The position numbers and the translations under genes were made by a program. Source: Kiritimatiellales bacterium (GTDB lineage: Bacteria; Verrucomicrobiota; Kiritimatiellia; Kiritimatiellales; Pontiellaceae). From it: a stretch of 12,069 bases of DNA. Where the stretch lies: contig WFRA01000004.1 in NCBI GenBank assembly GCA_015486775.1, positions 1 to 12,069 of the forward strand. Direction: 5' to 3'. Position 1 is the first letter of the stretch; every line of letters starts with the position of its first letter. Below the pieces are notes generated by a model. The model did not search any database. It saw nothing but the letters and a program-made list of their open reading frames with translations, and had not been told where the DNA came from. Shown here piece by piece: positions 6,749 through 12,069 of the stretch.

Positions 6749-8089
6749 ATGGCAATGGGATTGTTTAAGTTTTTGAAACCCGCACCGGATGTACCACGCA
6801 TTGAGGATGAGGGGGAAATGCGGAAAACCTATAAATACTGGCGATTCCGCTCCATGTATGCGATCCTGATTGGCTACACAGGATACTATATTGTGCGCAA
6901 GAGCCTTGCCGTTGCCTTACCGGTCATTAAGGACGAGTTCGGTATAAGCAATGCCAATATGGGACTTGTTCTTACCGCATTTGGGTTAACCTACGGAGTC
7001 TCAAAGTTTATCAATGGTTTTGGGGGTGACCGGACAAATCCACGCTATTTCATGGCCACGGGGCTGATTGTTGCCTCTCTTGCCAATGTGTTTTTTGGAC
7101 TGAGCAGCGGATTAGTCGCCTTTGCCCTGTTCTGGATTCTTAACGGCTGGTTTCAGGGGATGGGCTGGGCACCGTGTAGCAAGACGCTGGTCAACTGGTA
7201 TTCGCCTTTGGAGCGGGGTGTCAAGTTTTCCATTGCCAATACGGCCTGCTCCATCGGGGCATCCCTCGTTGTGTTTTTGAACGGGTGGCTAATCGTGCGC
7301 TTTGGCTGGCGTTCCAACTTTTTCGTGCCGGCGGCAATTTCCTCGGTTATCGCGCTTTTTGTCCTGAACCGGCTGCGCGACCGACCGCAGTCGCTGGGGT
7401 TGCCCCCGGTGGAGGAATACCGCGGCGAAGAGCCGGATCTGGCCGATACCGAACATGGGAAAGGTGCCTCCTATAAGGAAGTTGTCATGAAGTATATCTT
7501 CCTAAACCCTTGGATGTGGGTCGTTAGTTTGGCCAACTTTTTTGTCTATATCATCCGCTATACCGTGTTGGATTGGGGAACCACCTTCCTGACCGAAAGC
7601 AAGGGGATCTCCATCGGGGACGCAGCCGGAATCGTGGGGGGATACGAGCTGGCCGGACTTGCGGGCATGCTGGTCTGCGGCTGGCTGCTGGACAAGGTTT
7701 TCAAGGGCTATGGGGGTCGGTTGCTTGCCCTCTACATGGCAGTCTGCGCCATTTTCATCTTTCTTTTCTGGAAGATTCCTTCCCATTCCCTCGTCCTGAA
7801 CGGATTCCTGCTTTGGGGCGCGGGATTTTCCATATACGGGCCGCAAAACATTGTTGCGGTGATTGCTGTCAACATGGTGCCCAAGCAGGCGGGAGCCGCC
7901 GCCGTGGGGCTGACAGGATTGATCGGATATTTGAGCACCGTTATCTCCGGTTGGGGAATGGGAGCCATTGTCGATCGGTTTGGCTGGGGAACAGGACTCT
8001 TTTCGCTGGGAATCGTAGCCCTGATCGGCATGTTCCTCTTCCTGCTGATGTGGAACCAAAATCCCCATCTCAAGGACAAGCTGGGCTAG
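6749..8089 (+). CDS. OPA-family organophosphate transporter (GlpT/UhpT-like MFS)
   Basis: 446-residue, 12-helix major facilitator protein that would exchange a phosphorylated metabolite (glycerol-3-phosphate or hexose phosphate) for inorganic phosphate at the inner membrane. It tracks E. coli GlpT as I recall that sequence: GYYIVRKSLAVALP at 45-58, GWFQGMGWAPCSKT at 133-146, RDRPQSLGLPPVEEY at 210-224, YIIRYTVLDW at 267-276. The two substrate-binding arginines (R45 and R269 in GlpT) correspond to R50 and R270. The GlpT histidine 165 position (CAHNVGG) reads ACSIGAS, so Cys167 replaces the His. I chose the ATG at 6749 because AGAGGAG ends 7 nt before it; a GTG at 6719 would add ten residues without such a site. 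Substrate unresolved between GlpT, UhpT and the sensor UhpC. Confidence 0.88.
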   Translation: MAMGLFKFLKPAPDVPRIEDEGEMRKTYKYWRFRSMYAILIGYTGYYIVRKSLAVALPVIKDEFGISNANMGLVLTAFGLTYGVSKFINGFGGDRTNPRYFMATGLIVASLANVFFGLSSGLVAFALFWILNGWFQGMGWAPCSKTLVNWYSPLERGVKFSIANTACSIGASLVVFLNGWLIVRFGWRSNFFVPAAISSVIALFVLNRLRDRPQSLGLPPVEEYRGEEPDLADTEHGKGASYKEVVMKYIFLNPWMWVVSLANFFVYIIRYTVLDWGTTFLTESKGISIGDAAGIVGGYELAGLAGMLVCGWLLDKVFKGYGGRLLALYMAVCAIFIFLFWKIPSHSLVLNGFLLWGAGFSIYGPQNIVAVIAVNMVPKQAGAAAVGLTGLIGYLSTVISGWGMGAIVDRFGWGTGLFSLGIVALIGMFLFLLMWNQNPHLKDKLG

Positions 8090-8141
8090 CCTTGCCGCGA
8101 TTCCTTTGCTTCGCCATAAAGTTCCACGCGGGGCTTTTTTT
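8088..8141 (+). terminator. Possible intrinsic terminator after the transporter gene
   Basis: AGCC (8088-8091) and CCGCG (8095-8099) can pair with GGCT (8132-8135) and CGCGG (8127-8131), with a 3-nt bulge, followed by seven Ts (8135-8141). The loop is long (about 27 nt), which weakens the call. It ends just before the GGGGAG (8144-8149) of the next gene, so it may only attenuate read-through. Confidence 0.4.
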
Positions 8142-8152
8142 CCGGGGAGCAA

Positions 8153-9961
8153 ATGGATAGAGTGCGCCCCCATATGGCTCGATGGACGGACAATCTGACG
8201 AAGGGGATCCTGCTTTTTGCCGAGGTCGCGCTTTTTGCGGGATGCGCAAGCATTCCCGAGCGGGAGTTGGAAAACGCATTCCAGTATCAGCGGCTCAAGC
8301 ACTCGGAAGTCCATGAACGCAAACCGATCGAATCGCAGTATCAGGAACTGGCTTCCAAGGCCTGGAAAAACATGGCGGCAGGGGGGCTGGCGGAATATGT
8401 CTCGATCCTCGAAACGGGCGACGACGCGCTGCTCGCCCGCATCCACCTGATCCGTTGCGCGCGCCGGACTATCGATCTTCAGACCTTTATCTGGAAGGAC
8501 GATCCCACGACCCGCTTTGTTTTCGACGAGCTGGAGAAGGCCGCCGAGCGCGGGGTTGCGGTGCGCATGCTCATCGATGCGCTGAATATGCCGGGGACAC
8601 CGGAGTATCTCGCGCGGATGGCGCACGCCCACCGGAATATCGAGATCTGCCTCTACAAGCCGCTCTCGGACTATGCGGTGCAGGGGCGCTTCGGGTTTTG
8701 GGACAACGTGATGTTCAAGGCCAAGCGGATGAACCGCCGGATGCACAACAAGCTGCTGCTGATCGACGGTCGCATCGGCATTGCGGGCGGCCGCAACTAC
8801 GAGGGCAAATACTACGACCGCGACACGGAGTTTCTTTTCCGCGACCGCGATGTGCTCGTGGCCGGGCCGGCGGTGATGGACATGCAGGATTCGTTCGAGC
8901 TTTTCTGGCAGGACAAGGACGCGGTCTTCCTGACCCAGCTGGTCGATGTGCAGAAGGCGTTTGCCGCGTTGCCGGAAGAGCGGATCCCGTTTTCCGATCC
9001 GGAAGATGCCTGGATGTTCGAGGAGATCGACCGGTTGGCCAATGCAAGGGTGCTTTCCAAGGTCCGGAAAGGGCTGGCGGTCTACGAGGCGGACAAAGTG
9101 CAGTTTATCTACGACACGCCCCGCAAGTTCGACGGGGGCAAGGAGCACATGGAGTTTACCGATTGGTTCGACGATGTGCTCGGGCTTGCCCGGGAGCGGC
9201 TCGTCTACCAGACCCCCTATCTGATCTACAACAAAAAGACGCGCAAGGCCTTTGTCCAGATCAAGAAGGCGCATCCAAGGTTCCGGATCGTGGCGTCGAG
9301 CAACAGTCTGGCGGCAGCCGACCACGCCAGCGCTTACGCCCTCTCGTTCAAGCACCGCAAGGAGCTGTACAAGAAGTCGGGGATCGACATCTACGAGTCC
9401 AAGCCCTATCCGGCGGATCGGGAGCTCTATGTCCACGGATATTCTGAGCTGGCGAAGCGGGCGAAACAGGGAAAGGATGCCGCGGAGGGAAAGCCCGGCC
9501 CGCTGCTCTGCATCCACGCCAAGTCGTTCGTGATCGACCGCAAGATTGCGATGATTGGCTCGCATAACTTCGATCCGCGCTCGCTCAAGCTCAATACCGA
9601 GTGCGGTGTGTTTATCGGCGACGAGGAGGTGGCCGGGGTGCTCGAAGAGCGGATTCTCAACGGGTGCAAACCGCGGAACGCGTGGACGGTAAGCAAGGGG
9701 CCGAAGATTCCCGTGATCTCGCACTTCAGCGGGTTTATTGGCGGGATTTCCACCGCGCTCCCGTTCCTCGATATCTGGCCCTACCGCTACACGACCGACT
9801 ATGAGCTCAAGGAGGGTGCCACACCGCTACCGCCGCGCGACCCCGCCTTTTCCGAAAACTATTACGATGTGGGCTACTTCCCCGAGGTGCCTGATTCAAG
9901 CAAGGTGATCCAAGCTAAGTTGATGAAGGCTTTCGGGGGCTGGGCACGTCCGATGATGTAG
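8153..9961 (+). CDS. Phospholipase D superfamily / cardiolipin-synthase-like putative lipoprotein
   Basis: 602-residue protein with two complete HxKx4D catalytic motifs: HNKLLLID (H198, K200, D205) and HAKSFVID (H455, K457, D462), each followed by the expected GG-N or GS-N segment (AGGRNY, GSHNFDPRS). Two such motifs in one chain form one active site in PLD enzymes such as the YmdC/ClsC cardiolipin synthases, which transfer phosphatidyl groups. The N-terminus has a short hydrophobic stretch and LFAGC at 27-31, a probable lipobox with Ala at +2 (outer membrane in E. coli rules). It is imperfect: a Glu lies in the hydrophobic core and Phe is at -3. GGGGAG sits only 3 nt before the ATG; ATG at 8174 is an alternative that keeps the signal. 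The next gene follows 12 nt after its stop. A nuclease role is less likely. Confidence 0.85.
   Translation: MDRVRPHMARWTDNLTKGILLFAEVALFAGCASIPERELENAFQYQRLKHSEVHERKPIESQYQELASKAWKNMAAGGLAEYVSILETGDDALLARIHLIRCARRTIDLQTFIWKDDPTTRFVFDELEKAAERGVAVRMLIDALNMPGTPEYLARMAHAHRNIEICLYKPLSDYAVQGRFGFWDNVMFKAKRMNRRMHNKLLLIDGRIGIAGGRNYEGKYYDRDTEFLFRDRDVLVAGPAVMDMQDSFELFWQDKDAVFLTQLVDVQKAFAALPEERIPFSDPEDAWMFEEIDRLANARVLSKVRKGLAVYEADKVQFIYDTPRKFDGGKEHMEFTDWFDDVLGLARERLVYQTPYLIYNKKTRKAFVQIKKAHPRFRIVASSNSLAAADHASAYALSFKHRKELYKKSGIDIYESKPYPADRELYVHGYSELAKRAKQGKDAAEGKPGPLLCIHAKSFVIDRKIAMIGSHNFDPRSLKLNTECGVFIGDEEVAGVLEERILNGCKPRNAWTVSKGPKIPVISHFSGFIGGISTALPFLDIWPYRYTTDYELKEGATPLPPRDPAFSENYYDVGYFPEVPDSSKVIQAKLMKAFGGWARPMM
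8353..8367. repeat. TTCCA-N5-TGGAA palindrome inside the PLD gene
   Basis: TTCCA AGGCC TGGAA, read as SKAWK, a third reading frame. A one-mismatch copy (TTCCA AGGTC CGGAA) lies in the same gene at 9055-9069. Confidence 0.8.
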
Positions 9962-9973
9962 GGATTTCCGAAT

Positions 9974-11458
9974 ATGGCCAGACCAAGAAACAGGATGCGG
10001 CGCTTCAGCCGCGATGTCGCCGTGGTGGCGGGAGCCGTGGCCTTGCTTGTGGCGGGCGGCGTGGTCTATTTTGCCCTGCAGGTGAAGCGGGATGTTTCGG
10101 AGCAGTATATCCACGATGCCGCGACCCGCGCCGCGGGGGCGTTCCATGCCATGCAGGATTCGGTGGAATCTTCGCTGATGCAGATCCGCGCCTACGGCGA
10201 GTCGGGGTTGATTTCGCTCTCCAGACCCGATGAACTAAAAAAGTTGCTGCTTCCGGTCTTTGGCCAGAAAACCCTGCTCTCGGGCATCAGCATCGCCGAT
10301 GCCCGGGGTCGCAGCTATTTTCTCCAGCCGGACGGCACCGAGCGGATGGCCTCCGCGGCGAACGGGTTCGATGCCCGCTCCCGCCCGTGGTACGCCCCCG
10401 CGCTCAAGAGCGAGGGGATCTACTGGACCGAGCAGTACCGCTTCCACACCCTCAGGCAGGTGGGGGTGACCGCCTCCGTGGCGTTCGACGCCCCGGAGGA
10501 AAAGGAGAGGATGGTGGCGGCGGTGGATGTCCTGCTGCCCGACCTCTACCGGAAAATCCGGGAAATGAAACCGGGCGCCCACAGCGAGATTTTTATCTTC
10601 CGCCGCGACGAGCTTCTGTTCCTCCCCGAGGAGAAGGAGGGCACCTCGGGGTTTGTTCCCATGGATTCGGTCACCAATGCGCTCGTCGGAAGCGCCCACA
10701 AGCTTTGGGAAAAAGGCCGGGGGGGCGACGGGGAGGTCTTTTCCTTCCTGGACAAGGGAATGGTCTGGTGGTGCGGGTTCCAGCCGCTGGAAAATGCGCG
10801 CCGGAATGTCTGGATGGGGGTGATGATCCCCGAATCCGACATTGTCGGCGATGTGGGCCGCCGCCGCGTCCTGCTGCTGGTTTTCGGGCTGGCGTTCATT
10901 TTGGTCTCCACTGGCGGGGCGGTCTGGCTTTCGCGCCGCTATGGCCGTGCCCTCGACGACACGCAATCCTCCGCGATCGAAGAGACGGAAGAGGGGGTTT
11001 TGGCGCTGGTTGCCGGGGGCGAGAACCGCAAGGTCGAGTTCAAGTCCACCCTGCGCATGAACCTGCACACGAAAAAGCCCGGCAAGGAGATCGAGCTCGC
11101 CTGGCTTAAGGGGGTCGCCGCCTTTCTCAACACCGACGGTGGGACACTGCTGCTCGGTGTGACCGATGCCGGCGAAATCACCGGCCTTGAGCAGGATGTC
11201 TTCGAGAACGAGGACAAATGCCGCCTGCACTTCAAAAACCTCGTCGCCACGCACATTGGTGCCGAAATGTCCAAAAACATCCGCTTCAGGCTGGTTCCGG
11301 TGGCCGGGAAAACCGTCGGCGTGGTGCGCTGCTCCCGCTCTTCCGAACCCGTATTCCTGAAAAACGGCAACAAGGAGGCCTTCTACATCCGCAACGGCCC
11401 CTCCTCCGACGAGCTGCCCGTTAGCAAGGCGATCAACTACATCAAGCACCGCAAGTGA
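9974..11458 (+). CDS. Membrane Cache sensor fused to Schlafen-type AlbA_2 domain
   Basis: 494-residue two-TM protein. TM1 is about 15-36 and TM2 about 298-319. The roughly 260-residue segment between them should be periplasmic and looks like a dCache/PDC ligand sensor, including RSRPWYAPA at 135-143, a hallmark of Cache_1 domains. After TM2 a short acidic linker leads to an AlbA_2 (Schlafen) domain at about 350-475: NRKVEFKSTLR, AAFLNTDGGTLLLGVTDAGEITGL and YIRNGPSSDEL are its typical blocks. No HAMP, kinase, GGDEF or methyl-accepting domain is present. AlbA_2 domains bind nucleic acid or act in Schlafen-like nucleases, so I infer a membrane-tethered sensor that passes an external signal to DNA or RNA. 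It sits 12 nt after the PLD gene, with no strong ribosome site, so co-transcription is likely. Domains are confident; function is unknown. Confidence 0.85.
   Translation: MARPRNRMRRFSRDVAVVAGAVALLVAGGVVYFALQVKRDVSEQYIHDAATRAAGAFHAMQDSVESSLMQIRAYGESGLISLSRPDELKKLLLPVFGQKTLLSGISIADARGRSYFLQPDGTERMASAANGFDARSRPWYAPALKSEGIYWTEQYRFHTLRQVGVTASVAFDAPEEKERMVAAVDVLLPDLYRKIREMKPGAHSEIFIFRRDELLFLPEEKEGTSGFVPMDSVTNALVGSAHKLWEKGRGGDGEVFSFLDKGMVWWCGFQPLENARRNVWMGVMIPESDIVGDVGRRRVLLLVFGLAFILVSTGGAVWLSRRYGRALDDTQSSAIEETEEGVLALVAGGENRKVEFKSTLRMNLHTKKPGKEIELAWLKGVAAFLNTDGGTLLLGVTDAGEITGLEQDVFENEDKCRLHFKNLVATHIGAEMSKNIRFRLVPVAGKTVGVVRCSRSSEPVFLKNGNKEAFYIRNGPSSDELPVSKAINYIKHRK
10778..10792. repeat. TTCCA-N5-TGGAA palindrome inside the Cache-AlbA gene
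   Basis: TTCCA GCCGC TGGAA, read as FQPLE, shortly before the second transmembrane helix. Confidence 0.8.
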
Positions 11459-11466
11459 GGCCCGGC

Positions 11467-12054
11467 TTGAAGCTCTTCGACGCGCACAATCATATTCAGG
11501 ACAACCGTCTCTTTCCAGACCTTGGAAACGTGATGGAACGTGCCCACCTAGCCGGGGTGGGGCGCATGGCCGTGAAGGGATGCTCCGAGGCCGACTGGCC
11601 TAAAGTCGAAGAAATTGTTAACAGGTATGCAAATACCTCTATCGCATTTGGTTTGCATCCATGGTTTCTTAAGGAACGTTCCGCCCAATGTTTCCAGACC
11701 CTGGAACGGTTGCTGACAACTTATCCACAGGCATCGGTGGGCGAAATCGGCATCGACCGTGCCCTCGAAAACCGCGACGATGCCGACCAGGAAGCCGTTT
11801 TCCTTGCCCAGCTCGAAATTGCCCGCAAATTCGGCCGCCCCGCCACCATCCACTGCCGCCGCGCGTGGGGAAGGCTGCTCGAACTGCTCGACCATTTTGG
11901 AGAACTTCCGCATGGCATGCTTATCCACTGTTTTGGTGGCTCGGCCGAGGTCGCCGTCGAGCTGGTCAGGCGCGGCGCCCACATCTCCTTCTCCGGCTCC
12001 ATCACCCGCCCCAATGCGAAAAAGGCCGGCCCGGCCATCCGCGCCGTCCCGGAA
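11467..12054 (+). CDS. TatD-family metal-dependent hydrolase, truncated by contig end
   Basis: Amidohydrolase-fold deoxyribonuclease/hydrolase; 196 genuine codons of an expected 250-260. Metal ligands visible: DAHNHIQ (H7, H9), GEIGID (E93), TIHCRRAW (H129) and IHCFGGS (H154); the GLHPW block at 62-66 is also typical of TatD. The C-terminal Asp ligand would lie beyond the contig end. I chose TTG at 11467 because GAGG (11457-11460) precedes it by 6 nt and the protein then starts MKLFDAHNHIQ as in relatives; the alternative GTG at 11455 overlaps the stop of the preceding gene but has no ribosome site. The open frame runs on to 12069, but its last five codons are adapter sequence and are not part of the protein. 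Confidence 0.9.
11513..11527. repeat. TTCCA-N5-TGGAA palindrome inside the TatD gene, first copy
   Basis: TTCCA GACCT TGGAA, extended by one T and one A to a 17-bp palindromic frame; read as FPDLGN. Confidence 0.8.
11692..11706. repeat. TTCCA-N5-TGGAA palindrome inside the TatD gene, second copy
   Basis: TTCCA GACCC TGGAA, 179 bp after the previous copy, read as FQTLE. Confidence 0.8.
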
Positions 12055-12069
12055 CTGTCTCTTATACAC
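12055..12069. other. Nextera transposase adapter (mosaic end) contamination
   Basis: The window ends CTGTCTCTTATACAC, the first 15 bases of the standard Nextera mosaic-end adapter. This is library residue at a contig end, not genome. Its reverse complement creates the false protein start MYKRQ on the minus strand. Confidence 0.95.

Noticed and set aside
8455..9447. 330-codon open frame on the plus strand
   Set aside because: Out-of-frame shadow of the PLD gene; composition is Arg/Gly/Ala rich and the HKD motifs are in the other frame.
7502..9724. 740-codon open frame on the minus strand
   Set aside because: Antisense to the OPA transporter and PLD genes, both of which have full sets of family motifs. 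The translation is rich in His, Arg and Pro, has no recognisable domain, and crosses two unrelated genes.
10235..11449. 404-codon open frame on the minus strand
   Set aside because: Antisense to the Cache-AlbA gene; low-complexity Gly/His/Asp-rich product without domains.
2036..11706. TTCCA palindromes as a CRISPR array or tandem repeat
   Set aside because: Copies are 15 bp, irregularly spaced by hundreds to thousands of bases, mostly inside genes, and no cas genes are present.
11548..12069. Minus-strand open frame starting MYKRQ at the contig end
   Set aside because: Its start comes from the Nextera adapter, and the rest is antisense to TatD.

Overview
This 12 kb window looks like chromosomal DNA from a Gram-negative bacterium. 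It holds an MsbA-type lipid flippase with two envelope glycosyltransferases, a putative lipoprotein with a phospholipase D fold, and a CCA-encoding tRNA. The gene content and moderately high GC would fit the PVC superphylum (for example Kiritimatiellota) or a deltaproteobacterial-type lineage. That placement is a low-confidence guess. No marker gene here fixes the taxonomy.

Left half (1-6261), all on the minus strand, in transcription order: msbA-like ABC exporter, a DUF4143 AAA ATPase, a GT4 glycosyltransferase, a HEPN/MNT pair, and a GT-C (PMT/ArnT-like) glycosyltransferase that runs off the window start. The exporter and glycosyltransferases read as a lipopolysaccharide or glycan assembly operon. 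The ATPase and the HEPN/MNT pair look like accessory cargo lodged inside it. Just downstream of the MNT gene is an orphan 33-codon open stretch. It resembles the C-terminus of the GT4 enzyme and ends in an ATGA overlap with the GT-C gene, so it looks like a scar of an older glycosyltransferase gene that was cut away when the module arrived.

Centre (6262-6748): the divergent msbA/tRNA intergenic region, a tRNA-Phe(GAA) with its own sigma70-like promoter and terminator, and then a leader with a second good promoter for the next gene.

Right half (6749-12054), all on the plus strand: an OPA-family organophosphate transporter (GlpT/UhpT-like), a phospholipase D/cardiolipin-synthase-like putative lipoprotein, a two-TM Cache sensor fused to a cytoplasmic Schlafen-type AlbA_2 domain, and a TatD-family metal hydrolase cut off by the contig end. 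The last 15 bases are Nextera transposase adapter, not genome.

The most striking non-gene signal is a 15-bp palindrome, TTCCA-R-NNN-Y-TGGAA. It occurs eight times with no mismatch in the ten fixed bases, in several reading frames and once between genes. About 0.01 copies would be expected by chance in this length. It behaves like a genome-wide signal sequence rather than a gene-specific operator.
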